NCBI RefSeq assembly: GCF_027579695.1
Contig: NC_083582.1
Span: forward strand, 5,710,378 to 5,774,377
Length of the DNA stretch: 64,000 bases
DNA from: Neoarius graeffei
Lineage: Eukaryota > Chordata > Actinopteri > Siluriformes > Ariidae
Reading direction: 5' to 3'
Shown: positions 11,583 to 22,939 of the stretch, one piece after another
Numbering within the stretch: the stretch's first letter is position 1
Layout: every line of letters starts with the position of its first letter
The notes under the pieces: model-generated
Databases searched by the model: none
The model's input: only the letters and a program-made list of their open reading frames with translations
What the model was told of the DNA's origin: nothing
Position numbers and translations under genes: made by a program

Positions 11583-12715
11583 TGTGGAAAAGTGAAAAAG
11601 TTTTAGATTTTTTTCTAGGAATATTTAGTCATCCTTACCAGTCCGGTCTTGTCATGGCCAAATATTTTGTCTCACAGGGTAGGGCAAACATGTTTTTTGT
11701 CATTTTTGTGAGTAAGTTTGTGCAGGAAAGGTTCCCTGATGGACCATGCAGTGTTGTTGGGTTGCATGGAAATTTTGCTTTATTTGAACAGCTGTTGGTG
11801 TGTGTGTGTGTGTGTGAGAGAGAGAAAGAAAGAGAGATCAGTCAAATACGGATGTTCAGTCTGCTTTTCTGTCTCTTTACTCTTTATAAAACAGTGAACA
11901 AAATTGTTTTATAAATCAGGATCCACAAGAGCTCGGCTCATGACTCCGCCCACTTTGCTGGAGTCAGTGTTTGCCTGATGTTCTGATTTTCTTTGGTGTT
12001 CATCATCCTGTCATTTTCCTGCAGAGAAGTAATCAGCATTTCTGTTTCTTTTTGGTTTTCTTTTCTTTTTTTTTTTTTGACTGTGTGATTGTAAAATATC
12101 GGCTCATAGCCCAAAATAAACAGTATCAGTGAAAGCAGAAGAGCCACATTACTGATTATGATTCATATGTTTTGGACTGTTTGAGCTGATCCAGACCATG
12201 TTCGTGTTTTTCATTTATATTTCCTCCCTTTGTGTTTCCTTCTGGTGTATAAACATATCTTTGTGTCGTTATACACAGTGAATGTAACATGAAAACTCCA
12301 GACATTGAGATGCCAATCAGACAATTTTTTTTTTTGTGCGTGTGCGCGTTTTTTTTTTTTTTTTTTAATTAACTAATATGTGCATAACCACAGATACGTC
12401 TTTAGGCCAATGCTGTGATCTTGATGTAGTTGTGGCTGTGCAGCAATTTGAGAAATATGAAGGTTTAATACAATATTGGTTCTTAAACCTTTGTGTTTTT
12501 CTTTTTCCTCTTTGTTTGCTTTGCCGGATTGCAAAAAAACAACTGATATTCATCTTTCAATAAATGTGTCATACAGATGGATTGTATGTAGTGCTTTTCT
12601 ATAGACGGATAGGGTTTAAAAATTAAGCTAGACAGACGGATGGAGGGCCAATAATTCTGGAGGTGATTAGATGGATGGATACATGGGTACCAATACTTCT
12701 GGAGATAGATAAATA
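11583..12715. other. Unassigned intergenic DNA
   Basis: It holds a short GT/GA microsatellite at about 11799-11830 and poly-T runs near 12070 and 12350. A canonical AATAAA at about 12559-12564 follows a T-rich stretch. The hexamer could be a distal polyadenylation site for the abLIM transcript, but nothing else supports this. No coding segment was recognised. Confidence 0.35.
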
Positions 12716-13522
12716 GAACCCCAAATTAGAAAAAAGTTGGGACGGTGTGTTGAAATTGAAATGAAAACTAAAAACAATGAGTTGTAAATAATCTTTGAGC
12801 TAAATTACACTCAGAACAAAACATCAGATTATTTGATCTTTTACCTCATGAGTTTTATTGTTTTTTCACATTAAACACTCCAATTTTAGGTCTTGTCACA
12901 CATTTCGGTGGCCTGGTGGTGTAGTGGTTAGCACTGTCGCCTCACAGCAAGAAGGTCCGGGTTCGAGCCCCGTGGCCGGCGAGGGCCTTTCTGTGTGGAG
13001 TTTGCATGTTCTCCCCGTGTCCGCGTGGGTTTCCTCCGGGTGCTCCGGTTTCCCCCACAGTCCAAAGACATGCAGGTTAGGTTAACTGGTGACTCTAAAT
13101 TGACCGTAGGTGTGAATGTGAGTGTGAATGGTTGTCTGTGTCTATGTGTCAGCCCTGTGATGACCTGGCGACTTGTCCAGGGTGTACCCCGCCTTTCGCC
13201 CGTAGTCAGCTGGGATAGGCTCCAGCTCGCCTGCGACCCTGTACAGGATAAGTGGGTACAGATAATGGATGGATGTCGCACCTTTCAAAAAGAAAGATGG
13301 GACAGTAAAGCATTTTCCCCTTTATGTTTCCATTCCTTCTCCCAACACTTAAAATATGTTTATGGACTGAAGACTCCAAGTGATGAAGTGTTTCGGGTGT
13401 TATTTTTGTCCCGTTCTTCCTGTAAACAGGTCTTAAGCTGTGTAACAGTTCAGGGTCGTCACTGTCATATTTTTCATTTCTAAATTCTCCACACAGTCTC
13501 TGTTGGGGACAGAGGGGACACG
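12716..13522. mobile_element. Truncated relic of a Tc1-like element, split by a V-SINE
   Basis: The left end (aaccccaaat, then aaaaaagttgggacggtgtg) resembles the start of the elements at 34870 and 50066. The part after the SINE (aaagcattttcccctttatg, tccattccttctc, gatgaagtgtttcgggtg) resembles the transposase 3' end of a related family. The match stops near 13522 with no right inverted repeat. A fragment with the same aaagcgtttcccactttat phrase occurs at 23867-23930. The V-SINE at 12907-13273 lies within it. Confidence 0.5.
12907..13273 (+). mobile_element. V-SINE (DANA/Mermaid type), nearly full length
   Basis: The head has a polymerase III A-box-like tgtagtggttagc and a B-box ggttcgagccc. 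Next comes the conserved central block (gtgtggagtttgcatgttct, cgtgggtttcctccgggtgc, cagtccaaagacatgc), and last the 3' region ending gataatggatgga. It is flanked by an imperfect 13-bp target-site duplication, tgtcacacatttc at 12894-12906 and tgtcgcacctttc at 13274-13286. Confidence 0.9.
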
Positions 13523-13628
13523 CCCTCTTCTTCAAAAATCTTCAAAAATTCTGGAATTGACTAATAGACAGATTTCTCCAGAATTGTCTGTCAGATAGAT
13601 AGATACAGTAGAGTGCCAATAATTATGG

Positions 13629-13685
<57 letters not shown>
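13629..13685. repeat. (GATA)n microsatellite
   Basis: About 14 GATA units. Flanking phrases (agatttctccagaattgtct before and agatttctccagactcgtct after) show a short direct duplication around the array. Confidence 0.95.
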
Positions 13686-13686
<1 letters not shown>

Positions 13687-13766
13687 AAATTCTGAAGTTG
13701 ACTAACACAGATTTCTCCAGACTCGTCTGTCTGAAATTAAGTCGATCCCGCCCCTGCCACTGTGCT

Positions 13767-13968
13767 ATTGGTCAGTTGGAGTCACACAGCGCGTTCTGAT
13801 TGGCTGTTCCAGCTGCCAGTCCGTGCTGTGTGCTGCCAGCTGGAGGTGGGCCTCTGTCCCGCACGAGCTGCACTTTGAGTGTGTGATTTGACAGTAAGAG
13901 CGGAGCTGGAGCCGGTTTCTTTCCATCACCTCCCTGGGTACTAAACTCCGGATTTAAACAGCACCGTG
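13767..13968 (+). promoter_or_regulatory. Promoter-like segment with two inverted CCAAT boxes and 5' UTR
   Basis: ATTGG occurs at 13767-13771 and 13799-13803, both as inverted CCAAT, with start positions 32 bp apart. That is the three-helical-turn spacing common in NF-Y-bound promoters. No TATA box is seen. The segment is GC-richer than its surroundings and leads into a short ATG exon with a good donor. Transcription start is inferred to lie somewhere in 13830-13930. Confidence 0.55.
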
Positions 13969-13987
13969 ATGGGATACAGCGGGAAAG
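13969..13987 (+). CDS. First coding exon of an unidentified split gene
   Basis: ATG at 13969 (context gcaccgtgATGG) opens MGYSGK plus one extra base, then a near-consensus donor AAAG|GTGAGG. The exon ends in phase 1. The candidate exon at 18719 begins with two bases that complete a Val codon and continue open, so the two join in frame. The start was chosen for its position after the CCAAT-box promoter and its Kozak match (G at +4). No known protein is recognised. Intron 1 would begin with a minisatellite only about 10 bp past the donor. The peptide is too short to identify alone, and support comes from the phase-compatible chain with the next three exons. Confidence 0.55.
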
Positions 13988-13996
13988 GTGAGGAAC

Positions 13997-14869
13997 AAAC
14001 CCCACTCACCCCACTCCACACTCACCCCACAAACCCCACTCACCCCACTCCACAGTCACCCCACAAACCCCACTCACCCCACAAACCCCACTCCACAGTC
14101 ACCCCACAAACCCCACTCCACAGTCACCCCACAAACCCCACTCCACAGTCACCCCACAAACCCCACTCCAGTCACCCCACAAACCCCACTCCACACTACA
14201 AACCCTACTCACCCCACTCCACACTACAAACCCTACTCACCCCACTCCACACCACAAACCCCACTTGACACTCACCCCAAAACCCCACTCCACACTACAA
14301 ACCCCACTCACCCCAGGCCACAGTCACCCCACAAACCCCACTCCACACCACAAACCACACTCACCCCACTCCACACTCAACCCCAAAAAACCCATTCCAC
14401 ACCACTCACCCCACTCCACAGTCACCCAACAAACACCACTCACCCCACTCCACACCACAAACCCCACTCACCCTACTCCACAATCAGACCACAAACCCCA
14501 CTCACCCCACAAACCCCACTCACCCCACTCCACACTCACACCACAAGCCCCACTCACCCCACTCCACAGTCACCCCGCAAACCCCACGCCACACCACAAG
14601 CCCCACTCACCCCACTCCACAGTCACCCCGCAAACCCCACGCCACACCACAAACCCCACTCCACACCACAAACCCCACTCACCCCGCTCCACACTCACCC
14701 CACAAACCCCACTACACACCACTCACCGCATTCCACACTCACCCCACAAACCCCACTCCACACCACAAACCCCACTCCACATTCACCCCACAAACCCCAC
14801 TCACACCACAAACCCCACTCACCCCACTCCACACTCACCCCACAAACCCCACTCACCCCACTCTCACCA
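13997..14869. repeat. C-rich minisatellite (caccccacaaaccccactc units)
   Basis: About 870 bp of variable 16-25-bp units built from caccccacaaaccccactc and ccactccacagt. The + strand is almost free of G. The minus strand is therefore a dense series of GGGG runs separated by 3-7 bases, a predicted G-quadruplex pattern. The long Pro/His/Thr open frames across it arise from the repeat and are not genes. Confidence 0.95.
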
Positions 14870-15399
14870 GCGTTTTCATGGTCACTCACGGAAACTGAGA
14901 GGAACGTCAGTGTTCCGGACGGAGCTTTCACCATTATCATTTACACTGAGTGTTTATTTTACACTTTAAACATCATATTCCAGGAGAGCTGTGTAGTGTT
15001 TACCCACCGGGTGTCTCTGAGGGGAGTCTGATAATAACTTCCAGGTTACAGAGAGGACAGGAGGACTGTCCCCCTTCTGTCCCCCTCCTGTCCCCCGGGT
15101 ATTCAGTCAGACTGCATCAATACTCTATCAGTACTCTATCAATGCTCTATCAGTAATCTATCAATACTGCATAAACCACACTGAGAGCCTTTACAGTGGA
15201 GAGTCAGAGGGGTCGGTTTTTGGGCAGAAGTGCGTGCATGAGGGCTCGCCTGGTCAGACGGGCGCGCGCAGCACAGAGACGGGGGGGGGGCTGCGTCTCT
15301 ACTCATCTGCAAAACAGTATGTACTATCAGTGTACCTGTACTACAGGTAATGTACTGGTTTGACATGATCTGTCTAATCAAATCTACAAGTATCAGCAC

Positions 15400-15400
<1 letters not shown>
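14870..15400 (+). other. Intronic unique sequence
   Basis: No exon is recognised. It contains a small degenerate run of ctctatcaatact-like units at about 15116-15168 and a G9-10 run near 15280. Confidence 0.4.

Positions 15401-15482
<82 letters not shown>
15401..15482. repeat. (CTAT)n microsatellite
   Basis: About 20 perfect CTAT tetranucleotides. Confidence 0.95.
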
Positions 15483-16434
15483 GTATTATTTGATGTGACT
15501 GAAACTCACACACAGGTTTATTGTTCTGTAACACTGTTAGGTTTGACCCTGTGCCCTGTGTAGTGAGCATATAGAGTGAAGAAGGACGAAGTGCACAGAC
15601 ACAGATTCTGGAAGGTTATTGTCCCCACAGCGTTTCTTGGTCAGTGATTTTTTTTCTCTGCAGATGCTTCAGTAGATCTCTAATAAAATATGGATAAAAA
15701 CAGATAAAATAACATCAAAGAGTTGTTATGGTTGTCTTTAATCTAATCCTCGGCCTGTATGGATTAGTGTGAGGAATTTGTGCAAAATGTTGTGGAATAA
15801 AATAACAATAACAACATAAAAACAGTTGAGAATGATGGGAATAAACTGCACTCAGAGTCATCTTGGTCATTACGTGTTCACGTTAATCCTGATGGACGTT
15901 TATGTGGCTCGCCTAAGAACTGTCACATTTCACATCATGCTAATAAATTAGCAGAAACATGAATGTTTTTAATGTAAACATCTGGTGAAGACACTTCATG
16001 GATGTACGTGTAGAATCACTCAGAACACGTCCACTGAACATGAAAACAGTTATTCGTTCTGCTCCCTCGATGAGAAAGTGGCGTAGTAGTGTGTGATTTG
16101 GGACATGACCCCATGCACAGGTCTGGAATCAGCTGGCAGTTTTGGAGACGCATCCCATTCAGAGCAGAGATTATCCCTAAATGGGTGGGGCTTAGGATGA
16201 GGCGGGGACATGCTAGAAAGACGCAGAGGGGGAGGGAGGGAGGCTGGACTAAATGATTTAGAACAAATCCAATCAGTCAAATACAATGGACATGTGACAG
16301 GGTATTTTTATTTATTTATTTATAGACAGTAATAAATTGTTGTCTTGTATATCTGGCTTGAGTTCAGAAGGTTTCAACAGCTGTATTGTCTTATGGAGGA
16401 AATGTTACAGCAGTTATTTTTAAATTGAATGGGT
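15483..16434 (+). other. Intronic unique sequence
   Basis: Nothing recognisable beyond a short ttta run near 16307-16325 and a G-rich patch near 16225-16245. Confidence 0.4.
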
Positions 16435-16436
<2 letters not shown>

Positions 16437-16513
<77 letters not shown>

Positions 16514-16523
16514 CGAGAGAGAG
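16437..16523. repeat. (GT)n(GA)n microsatellite
   Basis: About 30 GT units are followed directly by GA repeats with a single interruption. Confidence 0.95.
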
Positions 16524-16667
16524 CACATCTTGGATCTCACCGAGGAAGTTTTTCAGGTCTTATTCAATCCGCTGCTTTCTCCACTGAACAATTGAGCTGA
16601 GACACACCCTCAGCGTCGTCCTGTTTACTGGATTACTGAGTGAATTTTGGACTCCGATGTTGACATC

Positions 16668-18290
16668 AGACTGAAACACTGAGACACTGAAACAGTGAAA
16701 CACTGAAACACTGAGACAAAAAGACAGTGAGACAGTGAAACACTGAGACAGAGAGAGACCGTGAAACGCTGAGACAATGAAACACTGAGACACCGAAACA
16801 CTGAGACATTGAGACATTTATGCTGAGACAGTGAGACGCTGAGACAGAGAGAGACTGTGAAACATTGAGACATTTATGCTGAGACAGTGAGATGCTGAGA
16901 CACTGAGACAGAGGGACACTGAGACACTTATGCTGAGACAGTGAGACAGTGAAACACTGAGACAGAGAGAGACCGTGAAACACTGAGACACCGAAACACT
17001 GAGACATTGAGACATTTATGCTGAGACAGTGAGACGCTGAGACACTGAGACAGAGAGACACTGAGACACTTATGCTGAGACAGTGAAACACTGAGACAGA
17101 GAGAGACCGTGAAACACTGAGACACCGAAACACTGAGACATTGAGACATTTATGCTGAGACAGTGAGACGCTGAGACAGAGAGACACTGAGACACTTATG
17201 CTGAGACAGTGAAACAGTGAGACACTGAGACACCAAAACACTGAGACAGTGAGACACTTGTGCTGAGACAGTGAGACACTGAGACATTGGGGCACTTATA
17301 CTGAGACAGTGAGACACTGAGATGATGAAACACTGAGACAGTGAAACACTGAGACAGAGAGAGACCATGAAGCACTGAGACACCGAAACACTGAGACATT
17401 GAGACATTTATGCTGAGACAGTGAGACGCTGAGACACTGACACAGAGAGACATTGAGACGCTGAGACAGAGAGACACTGAGACACTTATGCTGAGACAGT
17501 GAAACAGTGAGACACTGAGACACCAAAACACTGAGACAGTGAGACACTTGTGCTGAGACAGTGAGACACTGAGACATTGGGGCACTTATACTGAGACAGT
17601 GAGACACTGAGATGATGAAACACTGAGACAGTGATACACTGAGACAGTGAGACACTGAGACACTGAGATGATGAAACACTGAGACAGTGAAACACTGAGA
17701 CAGAGAGAGACCATGAAGCACTGAGACACCGAAACACTGAGACATTGAGACATTTATGCTGAGACAGTGAGACGCTGAGACACTGACACAGAGAGACATT
17801 GAGACGCTGAGACAGAGAGACACTGAGACACTTGTGCTGAGACAGTGAAACAGTGAGACACCAAAACACTGAGACAGTGAGACACTTGTGCTGAGACAGT
17901 GAGACACTGAGACATTGGGGCACTTATACTGAGACAATGAGACACTGAGATGATGAAACACTGAGACAGTGAAACACTGAGACAGAGAGAGACCATGAAG
18001 CACTGAGACACCGAAACACTGAGACATTGAGACATTTATGCTGAGACAGTGAGACGCTGAGACACTGACACAGAGAGACATTGAGATGCTGAGACAGAGA
18101 GACACTGAGACACTTATGCTGAGACAGTGAAACAGTGAGACACTGAGACACCAAAACACTGAGACAGTGAGACACTTGTGCTGAGACAGTGAGACACTGA
18201 GACATTGGGGCACTTATACTGAGACATTGAGACACTGAGATGCTGAAACAGTGAGACAGTGATACACTGAGACATTGATGCACTGAGACA
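16668..18290. repeat. 1.6-kb minisatellite of actgagacagtgag units with higher-order repeats
   Basis: Short units (7-16 bp) of the form actgagaca, gtgagac and gctgagacag are arranged in larger blocks. One block beginning gagacatttatgctgagaca plus gtgagacgctgagacactga recurs at about 17401, 17748 and 18028, so higher-order periods are about 350 and 280 bp. The minus strand has few stops and yields overlapping Ser/Val/Cys-rich open frames in all three frames, which is a property of the unit and not evidence of coding. Confidence 0.95.
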
Positions 18291-18718
18291 ACATCCTGCT
18301 GTCTCTTATCTGTCACACCCCACCAGTCTGACCAGGTCAAAATAATCTTGAGGAATCCAGCACGACCAGCCAAGTGCAGCCCGACACCAGGGATCTGATA
18401 TCTTCTGGAAAAACAGAGATAAGCGTTTGGGCCGAGAGCTCAGTCCAGGAGAGAACCTTTGATCAATGTCCAGTTGGGAATTTGGAAGGGGTGTGTCCCA
18501 GAAAACCAGGAGAAGAGAACTGATTTATCTTTCAGAGTAGCGTTTGATTTCGGATCAGTTTTCCACTGTGGTGTAATCAACCCAAACTGGTCAAAACAGC
18601 GCCTGTGACCTGGACCGGTTCTGGATTGTTCTGAATGTTTATTTTACTAAAAGGGAAAGATGTTCCAGGATTAATAAGTGGACAGGAACCAGTACCAGTG
18701 ACATGTCTCAGTAATCAG

Positions 18719-18768
18719 TGTCCATGCTGAGAGAGCTGGAGTGGAACTCCACCAGTGATGAGGAGCAG
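18719..18768 (+). CDS. Candidate second coding exon of the unidentified split gene
   Basis: An acceptor gtaatcag precedes 50 nt ending in CAG|GTAGGT. Joined to the phase-1 end of the exon at 13969-13987, the first two bases complete GTG. The frame then reads SMLRELEWNSTSDEEQ, ending in phase 0. An in-frame ATG at 18724 could also serve as a start. The peptide is acidic and hydrophilic with S/T-D-E-E, as in disordered regulatory regions rich in casein kinase II sites. The polypyrimidine tract is weak. No family is recognised. Confidence 0.5.
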
Positions 18769-19591
18769 GTAGGTGAGGGAGAGAAACACGGCATCGTAAA
18801 TCACAGCCCTAAATTTACACCGTGTTGTTTTTACACTTGATCAGAGACGAGGAATTTATCTGAAAGCCCAGTGCAAGACGTCAGGACGAGTCCTCAAGCT
18901 GTCTCCAGTGGGTCAGGTTCAGACAGGGCCGTGCTACGATGCACTCTCGTGTTCCTACATGCCTTGTTTATTAAGCTGCACGGCCGTGGCTTTGCCCTCG
19001 TGATGAATATTGGTGCTAAAGTCCTCCTGGTGCTGCGATATTTAATCTTGATGGAAGCAGATATCCTGGCAGCTGGCTCCATTCTCCCAAACATATCGAC
19101 TGCTGCCAGCTGTGATGATATCACCATTGGACATCTGGGAAAAACCTCCTGCTGAGGGATTTGGCTTGGTGCAAAACACGGGTTGATAAAAACAAGCTCC
19201 AGTTTTGGCCCTCGCGTGGGGTTGGGTGGTCTTCAGGTCAGGCTGTAAATCTACACATTATGTTTGGTGTAACTTGGAATTCCTACCATGAAATAGGAAA
19301 AAAACAAAGAAAACGCCCCTCCATTCAGAATTCCGACTCGGAAAGATGGTTTCCTCACCCTGATTTCATTAAATCAACAAAAACATAAGAGTCAGGAGGA
19401 GGAGGATCTCGCCTGCTTTTAATTTTGAACATCACCAGTGAAATGTTTGATGGTAGTCTGGCTAACACAACTTCAAAGCTCTGCGAGCATAAGTTCGCAA
19501 CAGCCCCCCGTGTTGTGTCACACTTAGGATGGGCGGGCCCAGGCTAGTTTGATGGTGTTTTAGGGCCACTGGAGGGAAAAATAAAGATTCT
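18769..19591 (+). other. Intron with a repeat-like segment at about 18890-19390
   Basis: Open frames exist on both strands between 18871 and 19155, and again at 19161-19388. The phrase ccctcgcgtggggttgggtg and neighbours look like a common fish interspersed repeat, from memory only. No splice-flanked coding exon is persuasive. An alternative exon starting after ttgatcag near 18845 was considered, but its phase does not fit the preceding exon. Confidence 0.35.
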
Positions 19592-20430
19592 GGAGCTGAT
19601 GGAGGGGGTAATATTCCAACAAAAAAATAACGGTTTCCAAGAATTTCCAAGATTAAAGTTGTACATTTATGAGAAAAAGCTCAGATATTCAGTATATCTA
19701 CAAGAAATAAAGTCACAAATTTATGAGAAACAAAACTCAGAAAGATAAAGTTTTTTTTGTGAAGGAAGTACATCAACAACAAAGACTGCATGTCCTGTAA
19801 ACTCTCGGCTCAGTCGTGGTGTCTGTGGTGTGATGATGTTGATCCAGATTTGCGAAGTGAAGCGATCTAGTTCGTTGACAAAAAAGCTCACTATTTTTCA
19901 GAGTATTTTTGCTCATATATTTGTGAAACTTTTTTGTAAATTTGTTAATATTTTTCTTGTAAATTTTTGACTTTTTTTAGGAAAATTGTGACACTTTTTC
20001 CTTTTAAATTTTGAAATATTTTTCTCATAAATTTTTGACTTTTTTGTAAAATTGTGATTTTCTTTGAAATTTTTCAATATTTTTCTCAGATTTTTTTGTA
20101 AAATTCTGACTTTTTATTTTAAATTTGTTAATATTTTTTCTCAAATTTTTTGACTTTTTTTGAAAATTGTGACTTTTTTTAAATTTGTTAATATTTTTCT
20201 CATTAATATTTGACTTTTTTGTAAAATTGTGACTATTTTTCTTTTAAATTTGTTAATATTTTTCTCATAAATGTTTGCTGTTTTGGTAAATTTGTGACTT
20301 TTTTCTCCTAAATTTATGACTTTGAAATCTCAGAGAACATCCAGGTTTTTTTTTTCTCATAAATTTAAGACTTTAATCTTGGAAATTGTTTTTTTTTTCT
20401 CAGAATATTACCTGCTTCCCTCTGCTCCAT
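19592..20430. repeat. Inverted-repeat element enclosing an AT-rich tandem array
   Basis: The left arm (19592-19680) and the reverse complement of the right arm (about 20340-20430) share gtaatattc, tttccaagattaaagt and aaatttatgagaaaaa. Between them, 19900-20330 holds about seven degenerate 55-65-bp units of the form gtaaatttgttaatattttt plus ctcataaatttttgactttt. It is probably a non-autonomous DNA element whose centre expanded. Confidence 0.6.
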
Positions 20431-21627
20431 ATATTTTTTTTTAACCTACATTTGCCCTAATACACCGTCATAGAAATAAATAAATAATATAACAACAACC
20501 TGTTTGAAATGTTATGGCTTTATAATAATTCAGGGTGTAACAATGCATTAGTTGGCAAAATGGAACCAATCATTATTACTGAAAAAAGACCCCTGGTGTG
20601 TAAAAATAATTAATATTTTAAACTCGTGTTAATAACTGAGCAGGGTGATTTGTCCGAAGCTCATTCACTAATTAACGGTAGGACTTCCCCAGATCCTGAA
20701 AATAAATTACTCACATATGGATTGGAGGATACGATTAGATTCAGCGGTATCATCAAACACCCAATTATCTTAAAAATTAAAATCGAATGAACAGATTTTT
20801 TTTCTAAATCGTATCGTAGCAGATTCAGTTGTATCTTCATTAAATATCAAATAATTGCTGTAAGAATTTGTGATAAATTTGTGAGACTCACTGACGGTTC
20901 AGCTGTACGGTTTGAGTATAAAATAAGCTGGAGTATATACGGTTTAAAATCTGCGTGTACACACATCCCACAGTGCACTCAGGTATCTCCAGTCACGGGC
21001 CGAAATGTATTTTTCCTAGCCAATGACGAACCAGTGTTTTGGGGGGAAGAAGCCCTTGAGCAATCAAAACAAAAGCACACCCCAGTCACAGGGCCGTGGA
21101 CACACTTGCTGGAGCACAAGTAGGTTCAATATAGCCACGTTTAAGCCGGAGATTAAGCTGCGTGCATTAATTTATGTCTGGAGCATGGTTAGACACAGGA
21201 AATTAATATTATCAAAACGGATTATGAGCAGCGTCAATAAAATATATAAAAAATCCCACGTACAACAGCATGACATTTGAAAATAAATTGGTGCGTTTAT
21301 TGATTACACCACCACCATATTGACGGCTGTCTGATCTCAATATGTAAAGATCCCTTTTATAAACCATCTTGAGATTGTGTGAACCTCTTCCACTGGTGTG
21401 TGTGTGTGTGTGTGTGTGCTCCATTCTGTGGTGTCCATGGAGGTGAACTGACCTGGAAATGTCCTGACCGAAATGAAAGTTTTGCAAGATCTTTTTTTCC
21501 CTCCATGCCCCTGTCAGGACTCTGTACGTTCGCAGTATCAGTCACTCTGTAAACGTGAAACCAGAAGAAAATTATAGATGAGAAAGAGAGAAGAACCTAC
21601 AGAAGGTTCAAGTTCGTGACTCATATT
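20431..21627 (+). other. Intronic unique sequence
   Basis: No exon is recognised. It contains a (GT)n tract at about 21399-21418. Confidence 0.4.
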
Positions 21628-21861
21628 CACAGTGCTGAGCGTAAATGAGTGCACCCCCTTTGAAAAGTAACATTTTAAACAATATCTCAATGAACACAAA
21701 CAATTTCCAAAATGTTGACAAGATAAAGTTTAATATAACATCTGTTTAACTTATAACGTGAAAGTAAGGTTAATAATATAACTTAGATTACACATTTTTC
21801 AGTTTTACTCAAATTAGGGCGGTGCGAAAATGAGTACACCCCACAACAAAAACTACTACAT

Positions 21862-22772
21862 CTAGTACTTTGTCTGGCCTCCATGATTTTTAATGACAGC
21901 ACCAAGTCTTCTAGGCATGGAATGAACAAGTTGGAGACATTTTGCAACATCAATCTTTTTCCATTCTTCAACAACGACCTCTTTTAGTGACTGGATGCTG
22001 GATGGAGAGTGATGCCCAACTCGTCTCTTCAGAATTCCCCATAGGTGTTCGATTGGGTTCAGATCAGGAGACGTACTTGGCCACTGAATCACTTTCACCC
22101 TGTTCTTCTTCAGAAATCCAACAGCGGCCTTAGATGTGTGTTTAGTCATGTTGGAAAAGTGCACAACGACCAAGGGCACGGAGTGATGGTAGCATCTTCT
22201 CTTTCAGTATAGAGCAATACGTTTGTGAATTCATGATGCCATCAATGAAATGCAGCTCCCCGACACCAGCAGCACTCATGCAGCCCCACATAAGGACACT
22301 GCCACCACCATGTTTCACTGTAGGCACCATGCAGTTTTCTTTGTATTCCTCACCTTTGCGACGCCATACAGTTTTGAAGCCATCAGTTCCAAAAACATTT
22401 ATCTTGGTCTCATCACTCCAGAGTATAGAGTCCCAGTCGTCTTCATCTTCATCAGCATGGGCCCTGGCAAACTCTAGGCGGGCTTTTTTGTGCCTGGGCT
22501 TTAGGAGAGGCTTCTTTTGTGGACGGCATCCATGCATGCCGTTCCTCTGCAGTGTACGCCGTATTGTGTCACAGGAAATAGTCACCCCAGTTTGGCTTTC
22601 TACTTCTTTAGATAACTGCAGTGAACTTGCATGCCGATTTTCTTCAACCCTTCTCATCAGAAGACGCTCCTGTCGAGGTGTTAACTTCCGTGGACGACCT
22701 GGACGTCTCTGTGAGATGGTTGCAGTTCCATCTTTCTTACATTTTTGTACCACTTTTTCTACAATATTCTGA
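21862..22772 (-). pseudogene. Tc1-like transposase lacking its N-terminus
   Basis: Reading leftward, the frame enters at NIVEKVVQKCKKDG, followed by the GRPRKLTPRQE linker and the second helix-turn-helix region. Next come LWSDETKIN (first catalytic Asp) and KHGGGSVLMWGCMS. At about 22150 an 8-nt deletion removes the second catalytic Asp context and shifts frame. The other frame continues with TKHTSKA, SPDLNPIEHLW (catalytic Glu) and GGQTKY. The first ~30-40 residues are missing. The gene cannot make an active enzyme. Confidence 0.88.
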
Positions 22773-22782
22773 AGACAAAAGT

Positions 22783-22939
22783 TGAGCATCACTCCCCATC
22801 CAGCATCCAGTCACTAAAAGAAGTCGTTGTTGAAGAATGGAAAAAGATTGATGTTGCAAAATGTCGCCAACTTGTTCATTCCATGCCTAGAAGACTTGGT
22901 GCTGTCATTAAAAAGCATGGAGGCCATACAAAGTACTAG
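22783..22939 (+). pseudogene. Inverted duplicate of the Tc1 transposase C-terminus
   Basis: The + strand encodes HHSPSSIQSLKEVVVEEWKK, then MPRRLGAVIKKHGGHTKY and a stop. This is the same peptide as the C-terminus on the minus strand at 21862-22010, with a few substitutions. It lies in the right arm of the palindromised element and has no upstream catalytic part. Confidence 0.88.

Noticed and set aside
12920-12972. Stand-alone tRNA gene from A-box and B-box matches
   Set aside because: The boxes belong to V-SINE heads, are followed by the SINE central block, and do not fold as a functional tRNA.
13988-15031. 347-codon Pro/His/Thr-rich open frame and a 234-codon partner
   Set aside because: Both run along the C-rich minisatellite in different frames at once. 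The peptide repeats the DNA unit, so they are not genes.
16560-18373. Many overlapping minus-strand open frames rich in MSQCLSVSVSQ
   Set aside because: They occupy all minus-strand frames of the actgagaca array and result from a unit without stops.
18845-18925. Exon reading SESPVQDVRTSPQAVSSGSG
   Set aside because: It looks like a disordered protein segment, but the acceptor phase does not fit the exon at 18719-18768 and no donor is convincing; the open frame extends into repeat-like sequence.
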